A DNA stretch of 47,754 nucleotides, taken from contig NZ_MQTQ01000010.1 in assembly GCF_020532805.1 (NCBI RefSeq), forward strand, positions 1 to 47,754, read 5' to 3'. The notes under the pieces were generated by a model. The model made no database searches. It was not told the origin of the DNA and was given only the letters and a program-made list of their open reading frames with translations. This DNA is from Arthrobacter sp. SO5 (lineage in GTDB: Bacteria; Actinomycetota; Actinomycetes; Actinomycetales; Micrococcaceae). Positions 1 through 7,754 of this stretch are shown here, one piece after another; within the stretch, counting starts at the first letter, position 1; each line of letters begins with the position of its first letter. Position numbers and translations under genes: made by a program.

Positions 1-96
1 CCCCGACGCCCCACCGCCCCACCGCTGACAGCCGGGACCCCGGACAATGCCTAGGCGAGCCTCAGGAGCGTGACGTTCTGTGCAGGCGCCTCCCGA

Positions 97-113
97 CGAA
101 AGCGGCGCTTTCG
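97..113. other. Short inverted repeat in the upstream region
   Basis: Seven-base arms (CGAAAGC and GCTTTCG) around a 3-base loop form a small hairpin in the 280 bases before the mycoredoxin gene. No T run follows on either strand, so this is not an obvious terminator. Nothing else in positions 1-280 is recognisable as a gene; the promoter of the mycoredoxin gene presumably lies here. Confidence 0.3.
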
Positions 114-280
114 GGTTAGCTTGTGCAGACGACTGATAAATGACCGGGCCCCTGTGCGGCCACGTCGCGGGCTGCGCGGGAATAGCGGCCCGCGGGTTAC
201 GGTTATTGGCAGTGACATACGACTTTCGTCGGCAACGGCACTGCCACCGCAGGCCGTCAACCAGCTTTGAGGAGAACTTC

Positions 281-538
281 GTGGATTTCACCCCCGAATC
301 CGGCACCATCACCATGTTTTCGACTACCTGGTGCGGCTACTGCAACCGCCTGAAGAAGCAGCTGGACGCCCAGGGCATCGGGTACACCGAGATCAACATC
401 GAAGAAGTTGAAGGCACCGCAGACCTCGTGGAGAAGCTCAACGGAGGCAACCGGACCGTCCCCACGGTGCTGTTCCCGGACGGCACGGCGGCCACCAACC
501 CCTCCGCGGCGGAGGTCAAGAGCCGCCTCGCGGCATAG
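281..538 (+). CDS. mrx1: Mycoredoxin (glutaredoxin-like thiol-disulfide oxidoreductase)
   Basis: An 85-residue thioredoxin-fold protein with the active site T-W-C18-G-Y-C21 near the N-terminus and a cis-Pro region (T-V-P-T-V) about residue 64. This size and motif fit mycoredoxin-1, a cytosolic enzyme that removes mycothiol from S-mycothiolated proteins in actinobacteria. The GTG start at 281 is chosen because AGGAG lies 8 bases upstream and the protein then has family length; an upstream in-frame ATG at 140 would add an unlikely arginine-rich leader. It sits just before the mycothiol-dependent formaldehyde dehydrogenase, which supports a thiol-redox role. A generic glutaredoxin using another thiol is the alternative. 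Confidence 0.85.
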   Translation: MDFTPESGTITMFSTTWCGYCNRLKKQLDAQGIGYTEINIEEVEGTADLVEKLNGGNRTVPTVLFPDGTAATNPSAAEVKSRLAA

Positions 539-635
539 TCCGCCCCAGTTCAAGCACGACATCAACCACGACGGCGCGGCCCCCACGGGACCGCGCCTCA
601 CCGCGTGTTGCGACGCGCATGAGGGAGCAATTTCC

Positions 636-1721
636 ATGGTCCACAAAGTCAAGGGCGCAGTCGTCCGTTCCAAGAACGCCCCCGTCACCCTCGAGACCAT
701 CCTGGTCCCGGATCCCGGCCCCGGCGAGGCCCTCGTGGACATCCTCACCTGCGGCGTCTGCCACACCGACCTGCACTACAAGCAGGGCGCCATCAACAAC
801 GATTTCCCCTTCCTGCTCGGCCACGAGGCCACGGGCGTCGTCAGTGCCGTCGGACCGGACGTCACCGAGGTAGCTCCCGGCGACCGTGTGGTGCTGAACT
901 GGCGCGCAGTGTGCGGCGAATGCCGGGCGTGCCGCCGCGGCCAGCCGCAGTACTGCTTCAACACCCACAACGCCGCCCAGAAGATGACCCTTGAGGACGG
1001 CACAGAACTCAGCGCGGCGCTGGGCATCGGCGCCTTTGCCGAGAAGACCCTCGTCGCCGCCGGCCAATGCACCAAAGTTGACCCCGACGCCGACCCCGCC
1101 GCGATCGGGCTGCTCGGCTGCGGCGTCATGGCAGGCCTCGGCGCGGCCATCAACACCGGAAACGTCAAGCGCGGCGATTCCGTCGCCGTCATTGGTTGCG
1201 GCGGCGTCGGCGTGGCCGCCATCGCCGGCGCCGTGCTCGCCGGCGCCACCACGGTGATCGCCGTCGACATTGACCCGAAGAAGCTGGATCGGGCGAAGGA
1301 CCTCGGCGCCACCCACACGGTTGACTCCTCCGCCGTCGACCCGGTCGAGGCGATCCGCGAACTGACTGGCGGCTTCGGCGCAGATGTGGTGATCGACGCC
1401 GTCGGACGTCCCGAGACGTACAAGCAGGCCTTCTACGCCCGCGACCTCGCCGGCACCGTGGTCCTGGTCGGTGTGCCCAGCCCCGAGATGACGCTGGAGC
1501 TGCCGCTCCTGGATGTCTTCGGCCGCGGCGGCTCGCTCAAGTCCTCGTGGTACGGCGACTGCCTGCCCTCGCGCGACTTCCCCATGCTGATCGACCTCTA
1601 CCGGCAGGGCAAGCTGGACCTGGACGCCTTCGTCACGGAGCGGATCACTATCGACCAGATCGAGGAAGCCTTCGACAAGATGCACTCCGGCGCGGTGCTC
1701 CGCTCGGTGGTCGAACTGTGA
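636..1721 (+). CDS. mscR: S-(hydroxymethyl)mycothiol dehydrogenase / S-nitrosomycothiol reductase
   Basis: A 361-residue zinc-dependent medium-chain dehydrogenase. Visible are the catalytic zinc ligands C42 (in GVCHTD) and H63-E64 (in GHE), the structural zinc set C93, C96, C99 and C107, and a Rossmann motif G-C-G-G-V-G at about 187-192. The family oxidises the formaldehyde adduct of mycothiol to S-formylmycothiol with NAD and also reduces S-nitrosomycothiol. The ATG at 636 follows GAGGGAG at good spacing. The stop codon overlaps the GTG of the next gene by four bases, so the two are translationally coupled. The neighbouring mycoredoxin and metallo-beta-lactamase genes favour this assignment over a general alcohol dehydrogenase. 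Confidence 0.88.
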   Translation: MVHKVKGAVVRSKNAPVTLETILVPDPGPGEALVDILTCGVCHTDLHYKQGAINNDFPFLLGHEATGVVSAVGPDVTEVAPGDRVVLNWRAVCGECRACRRGQPQYCFNTHNAAQKMTLEDGTELSAALGIGAFAEKTLVAAGQCTKVDPDADPAAIGLLGCGVMAGLGAAINTGNVKRGDSVAVIGCGGVGVAAIAGAVLAGATTVIAVDIDPKKLDRAKDLGATHTVDSSAVDPVEAIRELTGGFGADVVIDAVGRPETYKQAFYARDLAGTVVLVGVPSPEMTLELPLLDVFGRGGSLKSSWYGDCLPSRDFPMLIDLYRQGKLDLDAFVTERITIDQIEEAFDKMHSGAVLRSVVEL

Positions 1722-2362
1722 ACGGCGGCGTGGGCGGGCTCCGGATCGACCGGCTGGTCACCTCGGGCACCTTCTCTCTCGACGGCGGCACCTGGGATGT
1801 CGAGAACAACGTCTGGATCGTGGGCGACGACGCGGAATGCCTCGTGATCGACCCGGCGCACGACCCGGCTGCCATCGAGGCCGCCGTCGCCGGCCGCAAG
1901 GTCACCGCGATCCTGCTGACCCACGGCCACGATGACCACATCGGCGCCGTCGGCGAGCTCCGGAGCCGCGTCAACGCCCCGGTGTACCTCAACCGGGAAG
2001 ACTGGATGCTGTGGGACCGGGTCTTCACGGGCACCGAACCGGACCAGGCGATCGCGGACGGAGACACGTTCGGCGTCGCCGGTGCACGCCTGGTGGCCCA
2101 GCACACGCCGGGCCACTCCCCCGGCTCCATGTGCTTCACCCTGGCCAGCGAGAGCACCGTCTTCAGCGGCGACACCCTCTTCCAGGGCGGCCCGGGCGCC
2201 ACCGGCCGGTCCTTCAGCGACTTCCCCACCATCATCGAATCCATCAGGAACCGGCTGCTGACCCTCCCGGCGGACACCGTGGTGCTGACCGGCCACGGCG
2301 ATTCGACGACGGTCCGCGCCGAGGCGCCGCACCTGGAGGACTGGATCGCCCGGGGACACTAA
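1718..2362 (+). CDS. Metallo-beta-lactamase-fold hydrolase, mycothiol pathway partner
   Basis: A 214-residue glyoxalase-II-like hydrolase. The metal site is complete: H69-x-H71-x-D73-H74, H133, D152 and H193. It begins with GTG at 1718 inside the stop of the dehydrogenase gene (GTGA overlap) and so belongs to the same mRNA. In actinobacteria a hydrolase of this type commonly follows mscR and is thought to cleave S-formylmycothiol to formate and mycothiol; that substrate is inferred from position, not from sequence. A broad thioester hydrolase is the alternative. Confidence 0.82.
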   Translation: MNGGVGGLRIDRLVTSGTFSLDGGTWDVENNVWIVGDDAECLVIDPAHDPAAIEAAVAGRKVTAILLTHGHDDHIGAVGELRSRVNAPVYLNREDWMLWDRVFTGTEPDQAIADGDTFGVAGARLVAQHTPGHSPGSMCFTLASESTVFSGDTLFQGGPGATGRSFSDFPTIIESIRNRLLTLPADTVVLTGHGDSTTVRAEAPHLEDWIARGH

Positions 2363-2366
2363 CTGA

Positions 2367-2414
2367 CTGGCAGTTGGGGCCGTTTTGAGCGCTCAGAACG
2401 GCCTCTGCTGCCAG
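2367..2414. terminator. Nested inverted repeat between convergent genes, probable bidirectional terminator
   Basis: Positions 2378-2403 form a near-perfect palindrome: GGCCGTT pairs with AACGGCC and the inner part is TGAGCGCTCA, with one mismatched pair. Outer arms CTGGCAG (2367-2373) and CTGCCAG (2408-2414) pair as well. It lies between the plus-strand hydrolase and the minus-strand lipoate-ligase-like gene. There is no long T run, so termination would be imperfect; it could instead be a dispersed palindromic element. Confidence 0.55.
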
Positions 2415-2438
2415 CCAGATGGGCGGGGGCACCAGCCC

Positions 2439-3188
2439 TCAGCCGAGGAGACTGCCAAAGTCGCCATAGCCCAGCGTTGCGTAGCGGGAGTAGGTGTCGA
2501 TCACGGCGGCCTCGATGGCGTCCACGTCCAGGTGCGGGACGAGGTCGTTGACGGCACCGGCCGTGGCGGGATCCCAGTCCAGTCCCAGGGCTGAGTAGCT
2601 GGCCTCCAGCACCGCGCGGATCGGGGCCGAGTTCTCCACCACGATGACCGAGCTGAACAGCCAGCCGCCCGCCACCACCCGCTGGGCCGTGCCGATGAGC
2701 TTGATCCGGTGCTGCGGAAACTCCGGATCCTGCCCGTGGACGCTGAATTCGCCCGGGCAGTACTCGCCGGGGATCTCCCCCACCGCGGCGTCCACGCCGG
2801 CGCTGCGCAGCGCCACGGCCAGCAGTTCGCCGAAGAAGGAAAAGCGCCCCTTCGCGCCGGCGATCGCATCCGTGGCCGGTTCCAGGTGATCGATCACGAG
2901 AGTCCCCTCGTGGTAGGCGGCGGCGCGTCCGCCTGCCTTCCGGATCAGCGGCTCGAATCCCAGGTCACGGCAGGCCGACGCCGCAGCCTCGAAGCCCGGC
3001 AGATGGGTGTCCCGCTGACCGAACGCCACGGTGGGGGCGGGCCGGTAGAGCCGCAGCAGGGGCCCCGCCCCGCCGGTCTTGACCCTGCGCAGGAGCTCGA
3101 CTGCGAAGTCCAGGTCCCGGGCAGCGCCCAGGGAATCCCCCTGCCGGAAAACCGTCAGGGTCCGCGTTGCGCCAGCGTCCTCCGGCAT
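2439..3188 (-). CDS. Lipoate-protein ligase A / octanoyltransferase-family protein
   Basis: A 249-residue protein of the BPL/LplA/LipB fold. It has the signature R-K-A-G-G-R-A-A-A-Y-H near the middle (compare RR-GGG-AV-H in lipoate ligases) and a lysine in the later H-R-I-K-L-I-G-T-A-Q motif that binds the acyl-adenylate in this family. The predicted role is transfer or ligation of lipoate or octanoate to carrier proteins in the cytosol. The ATG at 3188 is preceded on the minus strand by AAGGGAG at 8 bases. Only 16 bases separate it from the divergent DUF2177 start, so the two genes share control sequence. Exact acyl donor is unknown. Confidence 0.75.
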   Translation of the reverse strand: MPEDAGATRTLTVFRQGDSLGAARDLDFAVELLRRVKTGGAGPLLRLYRPAPTVAFGQRDTHLPGFEAAASACRDLGFEPLIRKAGGRAAAYHEGTLVIDHLEPATDAIAGAKGRFSFFGELLAVALRSAGVDAAVGEIPGEYCPGEFSVHGQDPEFPQHRIKLIGTAQRVVAGGWLFSSVIVVENSAPIRAVLEASYSALGLDWDPATAGAVNDLVPHLDVDAIEAAVIDTYSRYATLGYGDFGSLLG

Positions 3189-3193
3189 GTTGT

Positions 3194-3199
3194 TATGCT
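3194..3199 (+). promoter_or_regulatory. Possible -10 element (TATGCT) for the DUF2177 gene
   Basis: TATGCT ends five bases before the ATG at 3205 and there is no ribosome site, close to the leaderless pattern seen at other genes here, where the gap is six. The same bases read on the minus strand fall by the AAGGGAG ribosome site of the divergent lipoate-ligase-like gene. Confidence 0.4.
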
Positions 3200-3204
3200 C
3201 CCTT

Positions 3205-3588
3205 ATGGTCATTTTGCAATTCCTCGTCGTAGCCGCCGCATTCGCCGCCATCGATTCCGTGTGGCTGAAGTCGACGAGCAAGTTCTACCGCCGGAATCTG
3301 GGCCACCTCATGGCGGACAAGCCCAATCTAGGGTACGCCGTCGTCTTCTACGTCCTGTACATCGCCGGGATCGTCTTTTTCGCCCTCCAGCCGGCGCTCG
3401 ACGGCGACAGCTGGCTCAGTGCGCTGGGCTACGGTGCCGCGCTCGGAACCTTCGCCTACGCCACCTATGACCTGACCAACGCGGCGACACTGAAGAGCTG
3501 GCCGCTGGTCATCATCGTTGTGGACATCCTGTGGGGTGCCGTGCTGACCGGACTCGCCACGGTGGTCGGCTGGCTCGTCTTCCACTAG
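3205..3588 (+). CDS. DUF2177 family small membrane protein
   Basis: A 127-residue protein with four hydrophobic segments: an N-terminal helix running into A-A-I-D-S-V-W-L, a second at Y-A-V-V-F-Y-V-L-Y, a third around the Y-G-A-A-L-G-T-F motif, and a fourth at the C-terminus. The early I-D-x-V-W-L and the following Y-R-R-N-L-G-H are typical of DUF2177, a family of unknown function. The start at 3205 is preferred; an in-frame ATG at 3187 would add six residues and overlap the divergent gene's start codon. No function can be assigned. Confidence 0.7.
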   Translation: MVILQFLVVAAAFAAIDSVWLKSTSKFYRRNLGHLMADKPNLGYAVVFYVLYIAGIVFFALQPALDGDSWLSALGYGAALGTFAYATYDLTNAATLKSWPLVIIVVDILWGAVLTGLATVVGWLVFH

Positions 3589-3814
3589 GGACAGCGCCGC
3601 CACCCGGGCAGGCTGACGCGAAAAGTCCTCAGTCGTTGCCGGCTGGGCCCGATTACCGAACCCCGGGACGTGGGGAAGGCCTTCGTTGGGGAGCCGAAGC
3701 GGGGTGTGGGATCACCCTGCCCGGATGAGGCGCCGTGCTTCAGCGGGAGCAGAGAATGGAGCTGCGGCGGTCCGTCGGATCGCCTAGTCCGCAATGAAGA
3801 CGGAGGTCATCAGC

Positions 3815-4294
3815 ATGGCTGAGACATTGGATGAACTAGGGCCGGTGGACTGGCTCGTTGTGGAGTTCCCCGGGCCCGACTTCGGTAAGGGCCAGATCGC
3901 CCCGTATCTGGAGGACCTGGTCAAACGTGACCTCGTCCGGGTGCTCGACATGGTATTCCTGAGGAAGACCGAGGACGGCGAACTCGAGATGGCGGAGATC
4001 TCCGACCTCGACATGACCGAGCTCGGCGAGATACGCACGGCCGAGGCCGACCTGGCCATGGTGCTCTCCGAACAGGACGTCCTTGACCTGGCCGAGACGA
4101 TCCAGCCCGGCCACTCCGCCGCGGTGCTGGTCTGGGAGAACCAGTGGGCGGCCCCCTTCGGCGCGGCCATCCGCAAGGCCGGCGGCCAGCTCGTGGCCAG
4201 CGGCCGAATCCCGACCCAGGCAGTCATCGCCGCCTTCGAGGCCGACGCCGAAGCCGAAACCCAGTCGCCCGACGAAATGAAGGAAGGAGCCTGA
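3815..4294 (+). CDS. DUF6325 family acidic protein
   Basis: A 159-residue, strongly acidic soluble protein. It opens with E-L-G-P-V-D-W-L-V-V-E-F-P-G, ends with A-E-T-Q-S-P-D-E-M-K-E-G-A, and has a ferredoxin-like alternation of strands and helices. I match it to DUF6325, a family of unknown role found in actinobacteria, often beside a short SHOCT-type protein. The ATG at 3815 has GGAGG (3802-3806) at the right distance; an ATG at 3794 lies upstream of that site and is unlikely. The following tiny gene starts one base after its stop codon, so the two are co-transcribed. The 226 bases before the start hold no recognised gene. Confidence 0.7.
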   Translation: MAETLDELGPVDWLVVEFPGPDFGKGQIAPYLEDLVKRDLVRVLDMVFLRKTEDGELEMAEISDLDMTELGEIRTAEADLAMVLSEQDVLDLAETIQPGHSAAVLVWENQWAAPFGAAIRKAGGQLVASGRIPTQAVIAAFEADAEAETQSPDEMKEGA

Positions 4295-4295
4295 C

Positions 4296-4430
4296 ATGCC
4301 GCTCGTAGCACGACGCAGGCGCCGGACCGCCGCCGCAGTCGGCGGGGCCGTCGTCGTCGCCCACGGGATAAACCGCCGCCATGACCGGCGCGACGACCGG
4401 CGGGACGACCGCCGCGACCGCCGCGACTGA
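4296..4430 (+). CDS. 44-residue arginine/aspartate-rich peptide, partner of the DUF6325 gene
   Basis: A 44-codon gene starting one base after the DUF6325 stop, with AAGGAAGGAG just upstream of the ATG. The product has a basic head (residues 6-10 are all arginine), a short hydrophobic stretch (G-G-A-V-V-V-A), then an 18-residue tail built only of H, R and D with a repeating R-R-D-D rhythm. Short SHOCT-domain proteins with a similar head often accompany DUF6325; this one seems to lack the SHOCT domain. The ribosome site, coupling and in-frame repeat make it a credible gene. Function is unknown. Confidence 0.6.
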   Translation: MPLVARRRRRTAAAVGGAVVVAHGINRRHDRRDDRRDDRRDRRD

Positions 4431-4471
4431 CCCCGCGGCTGACGCCACAGAGCCGGCTCCCGGCTCCGTCA

Positions 4472-4504
4472 GGTGCGCGTGACCCTCCCGGGGTCACGCG
4501 CACC
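4472..4504 (+). terminator. Strong stem-loop after the DUF6325 operon
   Basis: Perfect 14-base arms (GGTGCGCGTGACCC and GGGTCACGCGCACC) around a 5-base loop, 42 bases after the 44-residue gene. No T run follows on the plus strand, so it acts as a hairpin-only terminator or mRNA-end stabiliser. Confidence 0.65.
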
Positions 4505-4544
4505 CCACCGTCCGCCTGCTGAGGCCATCGTGTTCACCAGAGTC

Positions 4545-4574
4545 AAAAAGCCCCTAGGGCGGCCGGGCCCTAGG
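4545..4574 (-). terminator. Intrinsic terminator of the thioesterase gene
   Basis: Read on the minus strand, the arms CCTAGGGC and GCCCTAGG form a GC-rich stem that starts within the thioesterase stop codon, then GG and the run CTTTTT follow. This is the classic rho-independent layout and the best one in the window. Confidence 0.7.
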
Positions 4575-5373
4575 ACTTCCGGAGCGTCAGGATCTGCTCG
4601 GCGCGGCCGAACGGGCCCTTGAGGTCGTGAAGTACGGTCGAGGTCAGGCCAATGCCGTCGGTGCCGAAGGAGACCTCGTTGTCCAGCCCCAGCCATTCTC
4701 CTTCCGGGCGCCGGTACATGTGGATCTGGAGGTCCAGGTTGGGGAAGGCGTAGCTGTCCTTGCCCGGCGGGACACGTGCGGCGATCCCGTTCGCAGTGTC
4801 CACGAGGCCCACCAGCCTGGCCAGGTCACTGCTGTCCTTCTGGTCCGTCAGCGGGTGTGCAGTGCGCAGCCAGACGGTTCCGGACCCGGCACGGTGGCCG
4901 TCCGCGATCCTCATCTCCAGCGACGCGATGTAGCCGCCCGGCCAGATGCTTGCGGCGTCGTAGGGTTCGCACGCCTCCGGCGCGGGGATCCGGGGGTCCT
5001 CGAAGGCGGCGATGGCGGAGGTGTCGGAAGTGATCATCCGCCAGGCCGTGGCGCGGATTGCCGTGCGGTCGCCAGCCACGAGCTCCGCCTGCACCAGCTC
5101 GATGGTTCGGCCTGGCCGCAGGGTGGTGGTGACCACTTCGAACTCGCCGCCGGGGATCAGTCCGAGGATCTCGTAGCTGAGCCGCGCCATGCGCATGTCT
5201 TCCCTCGGCTCGTGCCGGGCCAGGCAGTCTGCCATAATGCCTGACGCGGGCGCCATGTGCTGTTCGTGTGCGTTCCAGGCGCCCTGGGCGTGGATCGTGG
5301 AGCGGAACTTTCCGCCGCCCAGTGCCTCGTAGTAAAAATCGCCCTCGGCAAGCACCGGTAGTTCAGCAGTCAA
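4570..5373 (-). CDS. Acyl-CoA thioesterase-like protein (double hotdog family)
   Basis: A 267-residue protein with two tandem hotdog-like halves. The first has an F-x-S-T-I-H-A-Q-G-A-W-N motif, and the junction carries G-L-I-P-G-G-E-F-E-V with T-T-T-L-R-P-G-R-T-I-E-L. This resembles the TesB-like/4HBT_3 thioesterases, which hydrolyse acyl-CoA in the cytosol. I place the start at TTG 5373, because GCGAAAGGG lies upstream and the protein begins close to where the homologous region begins. No ATG or GTG gives a better start. An intrinsic terminator overlaps the stop. The acyl chain specificity cannot be read from sequence. Confidence 0.68.
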   Translation of the reverse strand: MTAELPVLAEGDFYYEALGGGKFRSTIHAQGAWNAHEQHMAPASGIMADCLARHEPREDMRMARLSYEILGLIPGGEFEVVTTTLRPGRTIELVQAELVAGDRTAIRATAWRMITSDTSAIAAFEDPRIPAPEACEPYDAASIWPGGYIASLEMRIADGHRAGSGTVWLRTAHPLTDQKDSSDLARLVGLVDTANGIAARVPPGKDSYAFPNLDLQIHMYRRPEGEWLGLDNEVSFGTDGIGLTSTVLHDLKGPFGRAEQILTLRKS

Positions 5374-5471
5374 CGTAGACCCTTTCGCAGCTTCAATCGG
5401 AGAATCCCCGTCCACCCTATCGCCTGCCGCTGCCTGCCTGCCGCTAGCTGCCCTGACTGCCCCTGCCTGCC

Positions 5472-5756
5472 TCAGGCTTCTACGCGGACGCCCCGCCAGA
5501 ACGCCACATGGTCCTTGATGTGCGCCGCATCGGACTTCGGCTCGGCGTAGAACCAGGCCGCGTCCTGGTTCCGCTGGCCGTCCACCACGAGGCTGTAGTA
5601 GCCGGCCTCGCCCTTCCAGTGGCAGACGCTGCTGTGGCTGCTGTCCTCCAGGTACGCGGAGTTGACCGAGGAGAGCGGGAAGTAGTGGTTGCCCTCCACC
5701 ATGACGGTGTTGTCGCTCTCGGCGATGACCGCGCCGTTCCACAGTGCCTTTGCCAT
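5472..5756 (-). CDS. DUF427 family protein
   Basis: A 94-residue protein typical in length of DUF427 (NTP_transf_9). Recognisable are the strand A-V-I-A-E-S-D-N-T-V-M-V-E-G-N-H-Y-F-P, the C-H-W-K-G-E-A-G-Y-Y-S-L motif and the final D-H-V-A-F-W-R-G-V. The biochemical role is not established. AAGGAAA precedes the ATG at good spacing. It lies 98 bases upstream of the thioesterase on the same strand and may share its transcript. Confidence 0.85.
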   Translation of the reverse strand: MAKALWNGAVIAESDNTVMVEGNHYFPLSSVNSAYLEDSSHSSVCHWKGEAGYYSLVVDGQRNQDAAWFYAEPKSDAAHIKDHVAFWRGVRVEA

Positions 5757-5997
5757 GATGTTGTTTCCTTGCTGGTAGACGGGAAGTGCGGGCCGCGGGC
5801 GGCCAAGGCCCCCGCTACTGGCTCAACGCGATACAGGGCCCATAGGTTCCGCCGGGACATTGGGTCCGTGGCGGAGAAACGATGAATCCTGCGTGAAATC
5901 GGGCCTGACCCGCGCGGCCAGCGTTCCCGTCCGCTCCGCAGGACTGGGTAGACTCGCAATCAGGCTATCCACGACTATCCTCCGAAGAGGTGCTCCC

Positions 5998-6714
5998 CTG
6001 ATTCGAGTCATCAGCTACAACCTCCGCAATCACAAGGCCAGTGGCGAGCTCGTTGATCTGGCCAACGAATTTGAGATTGATGCATTGTGCCTTCAGGAGT
6101 GCGATACCGACGATCTGCCGGAAACCATCGGCGACCTGCACCTTGCCGACGCCACCAAGGGCAACCGGCTGGGCCTGGCGATCTACTACCGCATGGACCG
6201 CTTCACGGCCTACGAGACCAAGACGTTCGCCCTGAAGAAATCCCTGCACGACCGCGTCATGTCTCCGGCGCACGAGCGGCTCATCGGCACCCGGGTGACC
6301 GACAAAGACACGGACCATGATCTGATCATCGCCTCCTTTCACGCGGCCCCGCTGACCGCGTCGAATTCGCTGCGGCGGAACCAGATCCACGCTGCCCATG
6401 GGGAACTGCTCAGCATGGGCGAAGGCCTGATGTCGCTCATGGTGGGCGACTTCAACTACCCGTTCTTCACCAAGTACCTGACGGCCCAGATGAAGGACGC
6501 CGGGTACGACCTCACTCTCAGCGACCGGCGGACCTACACGAGGTACAAGGTCTTCAAGGGACACTTCGATTTCGCGACGTCCCAGGGGCTGGAGATCGAA
6601 AGCGTGGAGACGCTCCCGCGCGGCGCCTCCGACCACCTCCCGATCCTGATTTCGGCGGAATACGGCCAGGCCTCCCCGGCAGCTGACGGTGCGGCGACAC
6701 CGACCGCAGACTGA
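5998..6714 (+). CDS. Endonuclease/exonuclease/phosphatase family protein
   Basis: A roughly 238-residue protein of the DNase I/exonuclease III fold. Landmarks in order are R-V-I-S-Y-N-L-R (first metal region), L-C-L-Q-E-C-D (catalytic Glu), V-G-D-F-N-Y-P (Asp and Asn) and the C-terminal S-D-H-L-P-I (Asp-His pair). Such proteins cleave phosphodiester or phosphomonoester bonds with magnesium; the substrate is open. The start is uncertain: no ATG or GTG sits at the conserved N-terminus. CTG at 5998 has GAAGAGG seven bases before it and is my choice; an upstream ATG at 5860 would add 46 atypical residues. Confidence 0.75.
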   Translation: MIRVISYNLRNHKASGELVDLANEFEIDALCLQECDTDDLPETIGDLHLADATKGNRLGLAIYYRMDRFTAYETKTFALKKSLHDRVMSPAHERLIGTRVTDKDTDHDLIIASFHAAPLTASNSLRRNQIHAAHGELLSMGEGLMSLMVGDFNYPFFTKYLTAQMKDAGYDLTLSDRRTYTRYKVFKGHFDFATSQGLEIESVETLPRGASDHLPILISAEYGQASPAADGAATPTAD

Positions 6715-6753
6715 CCGCCTCCGCCAGGAAGCTCCTCGGCAGGCCAGCGGACC

Positions 6754-7227
6754 CTATGATCCCGTCTTCCCGTGGGCGACGGCGCCGGCGAGCGAGGCCA
6801 GGCCTTTTTCGAAGTCCGTGCCCACCATCTTGTCCATGTTCATGAACAGGGAGAAGAGCTTGCCGATGCCCTTGTTCTCGCCGGTCATGGTCCAGGTCAC
6901 CTGCGTGCCGCTCCCGGCAGGGGCGAAAGTGAAGGTTGTGGGGTTGACCGCTTTGAACGGCTTGGTGAATTCAATGCGGATCTTGATGCTCTGCGGCTGG
7001 GCGGATTCCACGATTTCCATGGTCCCGCTGCCGGCCTTCCGGTCGCCGCTCCAGGCGTACTTGGCCCCGACGCCCGACTCGCTGCCCGAGTAGCTCCGTT
7101 GCATGGCGGGATCCACGGACTCCCACGGTGACCATTTGGCCCATTCGTGGAAGCTGTTGACCAGCGGGAAAATGTCCGCGGCCGGGGCGGGAATTACGGC
7201 GTTTCGGGTGACTTCATAGGTTGACAT
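6754..7227 (-). CDS. SRPBCC family (polyketide cyclase-like) protein
   Basis: A 157-residue START/SRPBCC-fold protein. It begins with the usual strand V-T-R-N-A-V-I-P-A-P-A-A-D-I-F-P, has W-A-K-W-S-P-W-E-S-V-D-P, and later T-Q-V-T-W-T-M-T-G-E-N. These proteins bind hydrophobic ligands in a cavity; most bacterial members lack a known ligand. The gene has no ribosome site; a TAGAAT hexamer ends six bases before the ATG, which suggests a leaderless mRNA. It converges with the preceding endonuclease-like gene. Confidence 0.8.
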   Translation of the reverse strand: MSTYEVTRNAVIPAPAADIFPLVNSFHEWAKWSPWESVDPAMQRSYSGSESGVGAKYAWSGDRKAGSGTMEIVESAQPQSIKIRIEFTKPFKAVNPTTFTFAPAGSGTQVTWTMTGENKGIGKLFSLFMNMDKMVGTDFEKGLASLAGAVAHGKTGS

Positions 7228-7233
7228 GGGGTT

Positions 7234-7239
7234 ATTCTA
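7234..7239 (-). promoter_or_regulatory. -10 element of leaderless SRPBCC gene
   Basis: On the minus strand TAGAAT is followed by AACCCC and then the ATG at 7227. The six-base gap equals the usual -10 to +1 distance, so transcription would start at the start codon. Confidence 0.6.
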
Positions 7240-7299
7240 GGGCGCGGCAGGTCCGGTTGGACACCGAACCGGCCGCCGCATTCGTGCCGGTTTGTGAGA

Positions 7300-7626
7300 C
7301 TACATCTCGCCGAGCTCGAAGATCTCCAGGGTGAATTTTCCGTTGCCGTCGGCAAGGAACGGGTGGCCGTCAGCCAGGGCTGTGGCCGCCGCGAGGTTTT
7401 CGGCTTCCACGATCGAGTAGCCGTTCAGGTCCGAGGCTGCCTCCACGGCGCCGTCGTCCACCAGTGCGGTGCGGGACGGAGCGAAAGGCGCGCCGATGTC
7501 GAGCAGGGCTGCGCCGGTTTTCTCGATCCAGACGCCCCAGGCGGCTGTCTGCGCCGCCGACAGCTCCTCGCTGAACTGATCCACCGGTGTGGCCGGACCC
7601 TTATAGAGATAGATGAACTTGCTCAT
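7300..7626 (-). CDS. YCII-related domain protein (DGPF-like)
   Basis: A 108-residue protein of the YciI/DGPF fold: K-F-I-Y-L-Y-K-G-P at the N-terminus, G-Y-S-I-V-E-A-E-N-L in the middle and an I-F-E-L-G-E-M tail. YciI-like proteins form ferredoxin-fold dimers; some are linked to small-molecule metabolism or to sigma factors, but most are uncharacterised. The ATG at 7626 follows AAAGGAC at the right spacing, better than an in-frame upstream ATG at 7641. No sigma-factor gene is adjacent. Confidence 0.75.
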   Translation of the reverse strand: MSKFIYLYKGPATPVDQFSEELSAAQTAAWGVWIEKTGAALLDIGAPFAPSRTALVDDGAVEAASDLNGYSIVEAENLAAATALADGHPFLADGNGKFTLEIFELGEM

Positions 7627-7754
7627 GACATGTCCTTTCATTGGGTGTTCGCTGTTAGTACGGCCTCGCGTTGATGCTTCAGCCGCCCCTGCCCGCGCGA
7701 ATCACACCGGGCCGGGATCCTGGGCGGATGATGCCGTGCCCGGAGGCGCGGCAT

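Noticed and set aside
3589..3814. A structured non-coding RNA in the gap before the DUF6325 gene
   Set aside because: Several short G/C stems can be drawn, but no known RNA family pattern or consistent larger fold was seen.
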